From Paralichthys olivaceus (taxonomy: Eukaryota > Chordata > Actinopteri > Pleuronectiformes > Paralichthyidae), in contig NC_091097.1 in the NCBI RefSeq assembly GCF_024713975.1, positions 6,373,861 to 6,437,860 of the forward strand: DNA of 64,000 nucleotides, written 5' to 3'. Below, in pieces: positions 1 to 12,118 of the stretch. Below the pieces are notes generated by a model. The model saw only the letters and a program-made list of their open reading frames with translations, ran no database searches and was not told the origin of the DNA. The position numbers and the translations under genes were made by a program. How positions within the stretch are numbered: position 1 is the first letter of the stretch; each line of letters begins with the position of its first letter.

Positions 1-245
1 ATTTACGGCCTGATGCTGTCATGAAGTTCTGAACTCAAACTCCCCTGTAGCCACTTTGACCCCCCCCCCCAGTACTCTAGGGAAAAAAAATAAAGATCCT
101 AGTGGTGGACCAGGCCACTGGTCCACCACACTAATAGAGCTCTGTAATCTGATTGGCTGCTGTCCAGCAGGCATCGTCTAGTGATGGTGAACAGGAAAAG
201 GAAGAGGACCCATTGCTAGAAGGGGAAGCCAAAGAAAGAACAGCC

Positions 246-261
246 AGAGAGAGAGAGACTA

Positions 262-303
<42 letters not shown>
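246..303. repeat. (GA)n simple repeat
   Basis: Purine-rich GA/GAGA tract with few interruptions. It lies left of the last visible map3k3 exon, probably inside a map3k3 intron. It is the source of a spurious Leu/Ser-rich reading frame on the minus strand. Confidence 0.9.
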
Positions 304-1096
304 GGAAACTGAGGTAGTAAAAAAGAAGCGGCAAAGGCCCGCTCAGATGACAGCTGCCTATAAATTAATATTTACTATATTTATGTTAAGGCTTCTAAGG
401 CGCCATTGCCTCCAGGATCCCAACTTTTTTCATGTCATTAGTGTAGGAGTTTAGATCAGAGCTGCAGGACAATGCTGCCAAAATCTTGTGATTTGCAAGA
501 TCACAAATGTGCGGGTAAATGTCTGAAAAGATAGGTGGGAACCCTATGGTGTAAACTCAACTCTGAAAGAAAAGACTGCAATAGGAGTGCAGGTGTCCAT
601 CCACAAAGTTTCAATGGTTCTGAACTTTATTCAGATCATCATTTATACGTACAAACCTGGAGTAAAAATTGATGCAGTGGAATAGGGAGAAAAACTGCAA
701 GTTTCAGTTTCGGGTATTCATTCAATAGTTTGGGAAAGACCAACCATTGAAAAGTGAGGACATTTAGTCACAGTTTAAGATATGTACCGGTTGATAGGTG
801 GCGTCCTCTGGGCTCGGCAGATTGGTACACCGCGCTAACATCTCCAGTGGATTGAGATGACTTGATCCTCACCTGTTTACATGCCACATGGTGGGAGGGG
901 GAGGAGACCTAGAGTTCAGAGATGGGGGGAAGGGACAAAAAGTTTAAACATGAACAAACACATGATGAAACTATGGCTTCATGTCAGCGAGTGTAACTTA
1001 TATGAAAGAGGAACCTGGATTTTTCACTTCAGTGCAATGAAGTGCAATGAAGAAATGGCAGTGGTGTAACTGTACACTGTGAATCCAAGCCCAGTT

Positions 1097-1105
1097 TGTG
1101 TGTGT

Positions 1106-1161
<56 letters not shown>

Positions 1162-1163
1162 GT
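1097..1163. repeat. (TG)n/(CA)n microsatellite beside a map3k3 5' splice site
   Basis: Long TG dinucleotide run with single-base interruptions. On the coding (minus) strand it is a CA repeat that starts a few bases after the GT of the donor at 1168, so the intron opens almost directly into the microsatellite. Confidence 0.95.
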
Positions 1164-1168
1164 CTCAC

Positions 1169-4100
1169 ATTGCCATGCTCCTGAGTGAGCAGCAGGATCT
1201 TTATGCTCTTCATGTTGGAGCTTCGGTCCAGCAGGTCGATTGCCTTGTCCAGGTCGTCCTGGTCTCGCAGAGGGATGGACAACTGCCACGATACAAGTCC
1301 AACACATCAACACTCGCACAAAACATGTGGTTTATGGACAATATTTTATTGCATTTATCTAAGTTAATTTTAATTTTAAAAATTCTGTCCATTGTTATTA
1401 TGTGCTTTTATCCCATTTTGGTGACTATTTCTTGTACTTTTTCATTGTTTTAGTTGTTGTAATATGTTTTCAAATCTATTTTGATTGAAAAATACCAAAC
1501 ATTTACTGATTCCAGCTTCGCAGATGAGGATTTCTAACTTTTCTTTGTCTTATGTGACAGTAAGATGTTACCTTTGACTTAAGGAAACTGCCACGGAATA
1601 TCTACCTATCACAATATTTTATTAGACATCTAATAGGATAACATATTAATTGAGAAAAGAATATCAAAATATATGAAAACGATGGTCTATATAAGATTTG
1701 TTTGCCACTGAGTCTCCACTTTACCTCATTGTTCATATAATGCAGGTCTAACTGTTGCCCAAACACAGTCTTAACCTTCTGCTGGACTTCCTCAAACTGC
1801 ACAGGCCGTCCAAACATCAAGATCCTACACGTAAAAAGAAATGAAGAAATCACACAGACAGACACATTATGAGAGCTTTGCAGCAACTGCTCAGGAAACT
1901 GCTTTTGAGTTACATGCACACATGCAAGCAAAGTACACACGGGCTGCTGTTTTCAGAGAGAGCAGATTCCTCTCAGTACACCTTGCATATTTGTAGTTTG
2001 TACTGGCAGCCGCAGAGTAACCACAGTCCTTTCCTCTGTGTTCTCCAGCTCACATACCAGTCTGAATTAAAGGCTGGAGTCTGTGTTTGATTCTTAGATG
2101 TGCTCGTTTCTCATAAACTGGAACATGTGACAAGAACAGCATGTGCGTGAGTATGTTTATGTCTGTCTCTCTGTGTGTGTTTCTGCTCTCTCTCACTCAC
2201 TTATGGATATACCGTACACATGCATGTATGTAGAATACCTACACAGACGTAACCTGCATGTAAAGAAAGCCTGAGACAAACTCACCGTCTCTCTCCTGAG
2301 AACTCAAACTTTATCCTGACATCGTCCTGGGGGAAAACAGAAGCAGAAAGGTCAAGACGTGAACACAGGAGGTCATCAGAAGTAGACAGATAAGATAGAC
2401 TGTGCTGATATTTGAACTCCAGTAACTTCACCGCAAACCCATCCATTATCCACACCGCTTATCCTAACGCTGGGAGCTGGAGCCAATCCCAGCTGACATT
2501 GAGCGTGAGGCGTAAAGCCTGGACATCGCAGAGCCAACATACAGAGACAAGTGTCCGACAGTTTCACACTTGGTCACCTGGTCAAACATACTCAAATGCA
2601 TCAGAGGCAAACCTTGGCCTCCCGGTTCATTTAAAGAGGCGAATAAAACATTCACTTCCGGTGGTGAACCAAATCATAGCTTGGCTTTGCGTGGAGCTCA
2701 ACCATTGACTTTAACTCACAATATTCTCTTCAAATATGCGTGAGCAGGCCTATGTCTTTGTTTGGACTGCGGAGGAAGCTGCAGTACCCGGGGAAAAGAT
2801 GCAAAATCCACACAGAAAGACCAAGATTTGAATAAACCTTCTTAGGTGATTCTTCCAAAAGAATACATCTCAATTAGTTTGGGGAGCTGAATTACTTAAG
2901 ACTGCCTTCCACATGTCATGTCTTCTCCTGTAGGTCTTACTCAATAATTGCGTCCCTTTATGCTCCTTTCGTTGCTTCATCATTACCGAAAACCCACTTC
3001 CACTCGTAACGAGCACAAACAAGGTTTTAAAGCGAGTGAAACGGTGGAGTATGTTATTCTTGGGGAACAGTCTCTGGTTTTAAGAAAATACTACCAAGCA
3101 CATGAATTTCTGTAATGGTTATTTTCTGTGGCTGCGACTCAATGATACTGGTGAAATGCAAGGGTGGGTGGGCTACTGGCCATACAAGCAAAATATATAT
3201 TTTTAGAGAGAGTAGTTGAAAATAACTGGATTTAATCTGTTTCAGATGAAGGGGTCCCAGAGTTGTGGGTGGCTACTTCGGAAATTCATCTGTCATTATG
3301 CTAAATTAGCGAACTGTGTGGGCCAGAGGAAATTCTATAAGCAATGAGAATATTTCTGAACTGGTGATACCAAATTACACTTCCAAGTAGAGTTATCCAT
3401 TATAAAAATTCATTAGTCGACACACCCACAGTCATAAGGAAACAAAAATACTTTGGCAGTTTTTCAGACCCTCCAGAAATTCACCATCACTCATATTAGA
3501 CACAACCTAAACGCTGCAAATCTCACCTGGTTTGTTTTTCCCACATAATGGACACCTGAAGATTTAAAATGTAGACAGAAGACTTTCCTCTTCATCACTC
3601 TTCCATCTTTTTCTTAAAGGGGACATAATGCAGTTTTTCTTTCCTCTAGTGTGTTGAATATTTTTTTTGTGGATGTAAAAGTTCTGCTAAGTTAAAAAGC
3701 CCAAAGTCAGTGGAAAACAGAAAACACTGAAGCTCCTGAAACACCTCGACAGTCGTCCGGCCGATACTTCCTTCATTATGCACATGTGGAGCATTATGAT
3801 GTCACATGCCAAGTAAACTAAGAGCAGAGGCTGACATTTTCTACACGCATGAGAAACAGTTGACCAATCAAACAGAGTGGGCAAGCTGCCCAATCAGAGC
3901 AGCCCAGGCTTTATCAGAAAAGAGGAGCTGCAGCAACAAAAACTGACAGACATTACAGCATGTCAACCTTTTCAAGTTATAACACAAATTAACATTATCA
4001 ATCTGAATGTGATTTAGGACTTGGGGACTGTGATCTTATTCAGGCTTTTATTCTGACAGTGCGCGGACACACTGTGTTGCTGAGGGACAGTACAAACAAC

Positions 4101-5007
4101 AACAACACACAGCTGTTCATGGAGAAATGTCTGTAGAGATTAATTTTATTGTAAAAGTTTAGGACCAAGAGGTTTGAGCCTTAATTGTAACTGAGTTTTA
4201 TGACTTTAGTGAACCATTATTCTATTGTTCCCAGGTTCATATCATGGTTTATGAACACAACTTTAAACTGTAACAGTACCTGTCTGTTGGTCTGAGCCGG
4301 CAACTTGGGTTTGCTGTTGTCGTACGACAACACTGGCTGGCGCCTCGTCATCTGGAGGGCAACCAAGTCCTTCATTATAGAGTGGAGGGCCTGCCTCTCA
4401 TCTGGAGAGGATAATACAATGGGAAAAATAAACAATTAGAGTACAGATTGGAAAAAGGATGATCTGAGTGTGTAATTATGACAGAAAGGGAGAGAGAGAA
4501 AGAGAGAGGTAGAAGCTCTTAGCTCTGCACTAAAGGTGAGTGGAGACAATTAGTCAGATATCTTTAACTAAAGCCATATTGAGACTATCCCATGACATGC
4601 TATTAGAGCCAGGGAAGGATTGCAGTGTTTTTGATGTGCCTGTTCCCACGTTTGATTTCAGGGCAACCTCTGCCTTGGCTGGACAAACTCAGGGAGAGAA
4701 AATATTCTCCTTGTGTAGTTTGGACAGACTTCATACAGCCACAGAGCAGTGGAGAGATCCAGACCCCATCTATACAACACTGAAAACCAATCCTGTATCT
4801 GCAACAGCAGCGCACACACAGGCTTTGGCCTCAGGCCTCAGGGATTGTGTTTGGTGTGAGTGTGTGTGTGTTTTTATCTCACACTGTGAGGAAACCATGC
4901 AGCAAATGTCTAACAGCAGAATTCAGATAACTTACTCATTGTGGCAAAGTTTGTGTATGATGGTCCCCGAACAGGCCCTCAGAAACTTGTCTCTGCTGTC
5001 CCACAGC
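1169..5007 (-). CDS. map3k3: MAP kinase kinase kinase 3 (MEKK3), N-terminal exons only, 3' part outside the window
   Basis: Five exons on the minus strand encode the first 127 residues: 5007-4936 (5' UTR plus ATG at 4939), 4401-4280, 2326-2286, 1824-1725 and 1282-1169, all with GT-AG borders and matching phase. The protein starts [11 protein letters not shown] and continues into a PB1 domain with the motifs [23 protein letters not shown] and [23 protein letters not shown]3K3 PB1 domains bind the PB1 of MAP2K5; the C-terminal Ser/Thr kinase domain activates ERK5, JNK and p38 routes and has essential roles in vascular development. The kinase domain must lie left of position 1. MAP3K3 is preferred over MAP3K2 because of the VALQM and RRQP residues near the start and the neighbouring limd2/strada/ddx42. 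Introns hold a CA microsatellite, a SINE and another dispersed repeat. Confidence 0.93.
2425..2560 (+). repeat. Teleost dispersed repeat fragment
   Basis: The run from 'ccatccattatccacaccg' through 'gctggagccaatcccagc' matches from memory a very common fish interspersed repeat, often found near LINE 3' ends. It sits in a map3k3 intron. Only a degraded core is visible, and the edges are approximate. Confidence 0.7.
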
Positions 5008-6355
5008 CTGTAGAAATAAAAAAAACAGAAAGTGGTTATTAATAAACTTATAAGAACTGATCGTTCTTGTTAATATTTTATTGCTCAGAGACAAGAATGT
5101 GAGTATTGTGGCTCTCTGAGTCACATGGGAGATGACATAAGACCAAGATTGTCAGCCAGTCTCACGAAACTTGTCAGAATGCAAGTATCAATTAAACATC
5201 AACTTTGTGTAAACATCAATAAAATACTGAGGTTGGAAAAATATGAAAAATGTAATCATAGTATCCAGTAGAGCCCAATAATCAGACAATATGATTGTTT
5301 CACAGCATTTATGTTTGTGGATATGGTAACTTTTATTTTATGGCATAAACGAAGCAGAGATGTGCATTCTGTCAACATTCATTGTCTTAATTCAAGTTAT
5401 ATATACATATATATATACGGGTTCTATTTGTGTTTTCATTTTTGTCGTAAAGTGCTGTCCTGTGCCCTTACTTTAAAAGGTATCTCTGTAATTCATTTAC
5501 ATGTTAGAATGTTTTGTGATGCAAAACAGAGAGCCTAATTTCCATTTACAGCATTGGACTTTTTCACATTTGATCCAGGGCCAGAGTGAATGAGAATGTG
5601 CAGCACATGAGAGAATGTGCGCTGTGTGTTTTGCCCATGAGAAAGAATGACAATTGGAAACGGCTGAAACTCAAACTACACTGGCAGACTTCGGTCTGGC
5701 ACAGCTCACATGGGAAGAATGAATTCTAACGCTGACTTTTCTGCTGTTTTAAATATCTACCAGCTTTAAAGTACTCTGACTGCACGAGCTGCAGAAACCA
5801 GACTCAAGTGTGTTATAACTCCATTGTTGATGCGAGCAGGGCAACATCACCTGCTCTGTTCAAGGCGTCAATGGCATTATAAACTGAGGCATTTCCTTCA
5901 ATGGAGTGGGTTTCCCCCAAATTTAGACCAATAAATCATGAAAATCATAAATCAAGATGAAAACAGGACTTGTCTTCTTGTGACTTTGATGTCCTTAAAC
6001 ATGAACTGAGTTTTTACAAATAAACCAGATGATGATGGCTGAATATTGTTTTGTAAAGGACATTTGACTGACTTTCCTTTAAATGAAAAGGCTTAAAACA
6101 GTTGAATGCCTTCTCTACCAGAGATGCACTTATGCTTTTTCTTCCCTTCTCCAGTACCTCAACTCATGCTCATACTGATCCTGAATCTGTTGCCCCTTCT
6201 CTCAGGGATTGCTGTGGCCTTAAAAGCTGACTTGGCAGCTTGTTGTGCCAAAATTAATGCAACTGACGACGATAAAGAAACTGCATGCAATGATCTGTCG
6301 CATTTGGCCGACACTTGATCTGCTTAGTAAGATCAGTATCGGGACAGATATTATT
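5008..6355. other. map3k3 5' intron, no gene seen
   Basis: AT-rich sequence upstream of the start-codon exon of map3k3. There is a short TA run near 5400. Small ORFs here show no recognisable domain or codon pattern. Confidence 0.6.
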
Positions 6356-6361
6356 GAGGTT

Positions 6362-6640
6362 CTTTATATACTCATGGAGGTGGCTGTGGCTCGGAAAATA
6401 GACAGAAGATCAGTGGTTTGATCCCCGGCAACTCCAGTCTGCATTCTGAAGTGCCCTCGGGGACGATCCTGAACCCCAAAACCCCCCTGACAGCTGTGTG
6501 GACCGTGTGTGAATGGTGTGTGATAGACAAAGCGCTGAGTATAAAAGCACTGAATCATTTTGTGTGTGAATGTGAATTGTGCAGTAAAAAACATTGCATT
6601 CTCAATAACACTGGAAAAGCTCTGTATAAATATCCATTCA
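6362..6640 (+). mobile_element. tRNA-derived SINE copy
   Basis: A tRNA-like head contains a box-B-like stretch ('agtggtttgatccccggca'). It is followed by a body with the teleost SINE signature of 'ccagtctgcat', 'gaagtgccctcggg', 'ctgaaccccaa' and 'gtgtgtgaatggtgtgtgat', and by an 'aaagcgctgagtataaaagcac' tail segment. A second, inverted copy of the same type occurs near 41.7 kb in strada. The exact family name is not certain. Confidence 0.75.
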
Positions 6641-6659
6641 ATTTACAGTGGTTGATCCC

Positions 6660-8690
6660 GTAGCAAAACATTGTTGGGGCAAAGCATGTGCTTTAATCAT
6701 GCTATTTTTATATTGATAAGTCAAAAAACATCATTTTCACACAAGATTCCTCTCCAGCAGAACTTCCTGGTCAATAATTTCTAAAAGGTCAACAAGAAAA
6801 TTAGGAAAACACACATGCAGCAAGTGCTTCACCTCCTCCTTCCTAGAAAATATATTATAGCAAGTCAATCCAGCTACGGTAGCTCTGTGGTGAGGTGCTT
6901 GGTAAACATGGAAAACAAGTGACAAGTTTACTTTCCAATGTGAACATGACGAAGAGAACGGCACAGAGAAAGACCAGACATTGTCTGAGGATGGAGGCTG
7001 CAGAAGCCTGAGATCTGAGGACCGGTGAGACGATACAAGAAGAGAGCAGCTGGGGAAGCTGGAAACGACTTCTGAGCATGAAAGGGGCAGCATCAGCACC
7101 TGAGGCAACACACTGACTCTTTGGATTTCAAGGTAATAATCACCCACAGGAATGTTGGGCACGTCCGACTGTGGTCAGGAGACCGTTGCCATGTTGCTTT
7201 CAAGCTTCCGCCACTCTCATGTTCCCCTGCCAACGGAGTGGGCGCCAAACACTTTTGTCCTTCAACCCTGAGGACTTCACGGTTATGGCATTTTCATCCC
7301 CTGCTAAATAGTATGGAGTTTATGAGGTGTGCAGTTCCAACCACTAGTTGCATGGATGTATGCCCTTCAGGTAACGTAGAACCATAATCTCCACCGACAA
7401 AATGTTCTCTTGTACACTGAGTGCTGGACCCGCTATCAGATCAACAACCTCACTCGCTCAAATCATGTGCCTCAAGGGGTCGTCAAAAAACAACAATTAA
7501 CCTTTCTGTCCGTTCCCCTAAAGAACCCTCTCATCTCTCCTGATTTTAATTACCTCCCAGGCGGAATGTGGGGAATTTGAAGGAGAAGCAGGCTGCACTG
7601 TACCAGTCCAGTCAGCTGTGCCCACTTTATTTTCCTTGTATCATATTTCCAGGACTTGCAGGATTTACATGGATTTTCCTCCCCCCTCTCCTCTCTGTCT
7701 GCTTTGAGAGGTGTTTAGTCTGAGGCTGTTTTTCCCAGCCACAGTTCTCGCTCTGTCTCTGGCCAGTGATGCATCTGAACTCAGAGCTTCACAGAACCCC
7801 CCCCCCCCCCTTCCGATGTCTCTCCTGTTTCAGGTGCACATGTGCTTTGGATTCAGGGAAACTCACCACGTTTGAATATTTTTGCCATCTGAAAAAGCCG
7901 CTCATATTTATGTAAAACCTCAGTGTGAGTTTTGGAAACGCTGGTTATTCTGCCGGTTCGGATAAAAATATATATAAGGTCAGAAGAGGTGAAACATATG
8001 AAGGAGGATGATAATGTTCTGAACACAAAGCTCAAATCAATGCAGTGACCTCCAATAAACCTCCATGGTGATTCTAATGTTTCAGAGAGGTGCTGCTTCA
8101 TGTTCATTTTGTTTTTCTATCAATCTATTATTGTGACCAGCCCATTTATTTCAATGATGTTAAGCTTAATAACAGTAACGTCTCCGTATAATACATTACA
8201 GTACAACAACACCACACCACGACTAACCACATTGTAAAAATACAGTTTTCCACTAGTAACAATAAGTAATTAATAACAATTGTGTGTTATGATGGTTGTT
8301 AACAATAATATATATACATATATATATATGTATATTTGTGTGCCAATAGGACCTTTTTTCTTTTATCATGGTATTTAAAGTGGTATCATGTGTTTTTTTT
8401 TTATCCTTGTGTATTACTGAAGTCCAAAACTGTGGTATCATGACCCCACAGACAACTCATAATGATCATATCATTGAATAAACATCACCTTTAAACAACT
8501 GATGCAGGTATGCTTCCTTGCAGGATGCATTCTGCACACTTTGCTTTGTGTCCCTGTGTTGCGGTTTAAGATTTGGACCCCAGGATTTCATTAAAAGAAA
8601 TCGTGGTCCCATTGTTTTTCCTACATGTCCTGAATGCTGCATGACATCATATACCTGTCAGCCCTGTCACGTGCACAGCAGCTGACAGTC
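6660..8690. other. map3k3 5' intron, no gene seen
   Basis: Unremarkable intronic sequence with a poly-C run near 7797-7811 and a TA-rich patch near 8310-8335. No conserved protein segment was recognised on either strand. Confidence 0.55.
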
Positions 8691-8695
8691 CTCAC

Positions 8696-8890
8696 CTGTT
8701 GCCCTGACGACCCGGCTCAGGGCGAGACGGGACTTGTCCCGAGTGGAGCGGAGCCGCAGTGGGTGCACGGGTAGTTCACGTCCATTCGGTGTCCTCGGGT
8801 CTTCTCACACCGGTGCGTGTGAGGACGCCATGGCAGGGGCTGACAACCCCCCCACCCCCCCCTCCCCTCCCCTCCAGGTAACAGGGGGGC
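8696..8890 (-). promoter_or_regulatory. Putative map3k3 non-coding first exon and promoter
   Basis: A GC- and CpG-rich block on the minus strand ends in a strong 5' splice site, CAACAG|GTGAGG, with the exon edge at 8696. It lies upstream of the start-codon exon in the same orientation. It contains short upstream ORFs, including one beginning CCATGG and ending after eight codons. I infer that it is a 5' UTR exon of map3k3; the transcription start cannot be read directly. Confidence 0.5.
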
Positions 8891-9654
8891 TCGTCCTCTT
8901 CAAGTTGGAGCAGAGAGAAAAAAAAAACACGCTTCCCCGGGTTGTAAACACGAACTGGGTCACATGAGAGGTTTCACACAGAGGAAGAGAAACGCTACAT
9001 CAGACTGATCCGGCTGCCGAGGTCCACCCCTCTGCTCCTCTGCAGCCTGTCCGACACATGTCCAGGCTTCATTCACACACAACTGTGTCCCACAGGTCCG
9101 AACACACGAACAGAACTAACGAAAAAGGTGCAACAACAACCGTGTGGCCTGTATGAAATCCATCTGTGAGGGAAAAGATACGACACTTTCCGTGATTTTG
9201 ATTTTAATGGCCTCTCTTCCTGATAACCGTGCAGCTTTTTCCTCTCTGGGTTGACAGGTTTGAATCCAAATGATCACGAAGACTATCTGGGATATTATTA
9301 TACCCTGTGAATATCTGAACTTTTATAATTAAACAGGATATAACCGCTTAAATAAGAAAAAAAAAACCACAGGCCTGTGTCCCAGGTGTGATAATATTAT
9401 ATCCTGTAAAGATCTCCACTTGTATGATTAAACAGGATATTACAGCTTAAATAAGAAAACATACAGGCCTGTGTTGGAGACACGATGGAGCCAGAACGGA
9501 CTAAAACAACAGTAAAGAAGAAGAACTGAGGCCTCAGTGTATCTGGTACAAATACCAGAGATGTTTTCAGTCAAGTTGGACGAACTCCATCGATGTTCGG
9601 AGCAAATCTGTCTTTAAAAACGGTCTCTGGAGTGTGAACAGACTTTTTCCTGCT

Positions 9655-10135
9655 TCAACGACACCGTCCCAGAGTCGCGGGGGGGGGCGGGGGGGGGGGC
9701 TCCCGGTAATGTAACGGTGGTCTCCCGGTGGTCTAACGGTGGTCTGCCAACTTTCACCGACCAAAACAAAGCGAAGGAACGCTCCTGAGCTGCGCGCGTC
9801 AAACTTCCTGACAGACGAACGCTGTCACCGGAACCCGCTTCTCACGTTTCCAGCGCGGCGTGAAAACATCGCCCGCAGGTTGAGTCCATGTTCTCCAGGT
9901 GTTAGTCTGCTCCCTGCGCGTGCTTTATTAAGTCTCGTTTTTTCTAAACTAACCACATTAGAGCCGTGCAGCCGCGGGGACGCGCTGTTACTCGGTCGAA
10001 GTCTTTTCCACGGGAGCGCGCTGCATATTATTAGAGGGGCGGAGCGGCTGTGACGTGACGTGAGTCACGATGCCTTCAGGAGCTGTCGGTAATCACATGC
10101 TCGGTGAACCGCTGCGTCCGTATTAAACGCTGCTT
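9655..10135. promoter_or_regulatory. CpG-rich block with tandem CRE/AP-1-like motifs
   Basis: GC-rich island-like sequence with G-runs near 9680-9700 and many CpGs. At about 10052-10069 there is a compact TGACGTGACGTGAGTCAC array, which combines CRE half-sites with an AP-1-like TGAGTCA. It may be an alternative upstream promoter of map3k3 (minus) or a distal regulatory element. No gene starts to its right on the plus strand. Confidence 0.4.
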
Positions 10136-10359
10136 TGTGAAGGTAGTTAGTCACTAAGTGGTGGAGAGACTAAAACGGAGTGCAGCTAGAATAACCTCAT
10201 TATTATTATTACTGCATTTTGATCTGAAGATGTAGTTAATATTCATATTGTGACTCATACTTTCAAATTAACTTGTGGATGTGATGACACAAACTACTTG
10301 TAAGGAAGACACACATAACTGAACCCAAGAGCATGACAACAGACAGTCCTAGTGTGGGC

Positions 10360-11560
10360 AACGTGGTTTATTCACCGACAGAGCAGAGAAAAGACCAAAA
10401 CCAGGATATCAGTCCGTATAGCAAACAAAGCCGAAGGGGCAGGCAAGAAGGGAATCCAAAATCCAAACGGGGTAGTAATCAGGTCAGGAACAGAATCTAA
10501 CGCAGGATAGCTAGGTAGGAACACACTAGACAATCTGGCAGAGAGTGATTGAGATATAAGCTCTCCTTGACAGGTTTGAGCCAGGAAACATGGAATGTGG
10601 GATGGACCCTCAAAGACTGGGGAAGGCGAAGGCAGACCACTGCAGGGTTGATGATCCTGGAGATGGGGAATGGTCCCACAAACCTGGGGGCCAGCTTCTT
10701 GTTTTCCACCTAGAGAGGAAGGTCCCGAGTGGAGAGCCAATCACTCTGTCCCGGAGCGTAGGGTGCAGGGCGATGGTGCCGATTGGCGTTGTGCTGGTAA
10801 CGGTCAGAGGAATGTAGGAGTGTGGAGCGTGCCTACATCCAGGTGTGTCGACACCGACTGATAAGGGCCTGGACCGATGGGACCCTGGCTCACCGCTCCT
10901 GCTCAGGGAAGAGAGGTGGTTGGTAACCCCTGGAGCACTGGAACGGAGAGAAGCCTGTAGCTGAGCTGGGGAGTGTGTTATGGGCCTATTCGACCCAGAT
11001 GAGTTGTTTGGACCAGGAGGAAGGGTTGCGGGACGAGAAACAGCGCAGTGCAGTCTCCATCTCCTGGTTCATCCATTCCGATTGACCATTGGACTGGGGG
11101 TGAAACCCAGAGGACAGACTGGTGGATGCTCCCAGGAGCCTGCAGCACTCAGACCAGAAGCGAGAGGTAAATTGGGGCCCCCTATCAGAGACAATGTCCC
11201 TGGGGAGGCCATGCAAACAAAACACATCATTAAGCATAATCTCAGCAGTTTCTTTGGCAGAAGGTAGTTTGGTAAGGGGACGAATTGAGCAGTCTTAGAA
11301 AAGCGGTCTACAATAGTGAGGATGACTGTGTTACCATCAAAAGGGGGGAAGTCCGGTGACGATATCCAGAGAGATGTGTGACCAGGGACAACGAGGAACA
11401 GGTAAAGGTTGAAGGAGACCAGAGGGGGCAAAACTAGCAAAACTAGACTGTGTCCAGTGATTTCCCCCTGTACCAGCTCTGTGCAGGTTGTTAACAAAAG
11501 AGTAAAATTATCCCATTTTGTTTGCCTACAACTTTTTTCATTTTGCCAAGTTATCAGAAG
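10360..11560 (-). mobile_element. Decayed Ty3/gypsy-like retrotransposon fragment (integrase end of pol)
   Basis: On the minus strand, broken reading frames show an integrase core: a segment with [18 protein letters not shown], then [19 protein letters not shown] and the [11 protein letters not shown] motif. Further downstream is a C-terminal part with [11 protein letters not shown]. The pieces lie in different frames with stops between them, and no gag, protease, reverse transcriptase or LTR was found. It is a truncated, inactive copy between map3k3 and limd2, described as broken and not rejoined. Confidence 0.88.
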
Positions 11561-11579
11561 AGGCATCATGTATCACTGA

Positions 11580-11765
11580 AGTTCAAAATTCATTTTTACT
11601 TTTGTACTTAAGTACATTTCAGAGCCTGTACTTTCTTACTTTTACTTGAGTAAAGGAGTTGAATCAGTACTTCTACTTTTACCAGTCTTTTTTTACACAA
11701 GTATCTATACTTTTACTTAAGTAAAGAATGTGAGTACTTTTTCTGTACATTTCAATGTAGTTTAT
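11580..11765. repeat. Teleost interspersed repeat with 'acttttacttgagta' motifs
   Basis: Several short inverted and direct copies of TACTT-AAGTA-like words ('cttttacttgagtaaagg', 'cttttacttaagtaaag') resemble the ends of hAT-like non-autonomous elements widespread in fish. It abuts the gypsy fragment, so the two form one repeat cluster. Confidence 0.6.
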
Positions 11766-12112
11766 TTAGTTGTACTTCTTTTCGTAGCTATTGATGTTAT
11801 TGTCGTTTTGTGAATTATATTGTAACTTTAAGAAACAAAAACTACAAATGAAGTTATTAATATCTTTATCATAAGCATTATTATAAATACATTTCATTAT
11901 TGTATCAGATGAATTACATTTTCTTCTTAACCTCAATATATCATATAAATTCAAGTCCTGCATTGAAAATGTTAAAGCTCCTCAAATATTGTTGTTTTAA
12001 ATTTTTGTATGTGAAGGTGCATAGGATAATAAACCAGCTGGGGATTAAAGGATTGAGCCATCTCAACATAAAGAAACACACTGAAGTCAGGGCATCAAAT
12101 CAACACCAGCCT

Positions 12113-12118
12113 TTTATT
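12113..12118 (-). terminator. Polyadenylation signal, probably of limd2
   Basis: AATAAA on the minus strand is followed by GT-rich sequence (GGTGTTGATTTGATG). It implies a limd2 3' UTR of about 2.8 kb between 12.1 kb and the stop codon at 14941. No other gene in this interval would use it. Confidence 0.55.

Noticed and set aside
246..303. Possible CRISPR-like or satellite array in the short repeats
   Set aside because: Simple GA repeat in a vertebrate genome; no spaced repeats occur anywhere in the window.
998..1453. His/Thr- and Val/Cys-rich frames near map3k3
   Set aside because: They read through the TG/CA repeat next to a real exon that ends at a splice donor.
9739..10053. 104-residue plus-strand frame in the CpG-rich block
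   Set aside because: No recognisable domain, no splice continuation and no match to expected neighbours; probably a GC-driven open frame.
10372..11569. Possible intact retrotransposon or domesticated integrase gene
   Set aside because: Several frameshifts and stops, no LTRs and no reverse transcriptase; the copy is a dead fragment.
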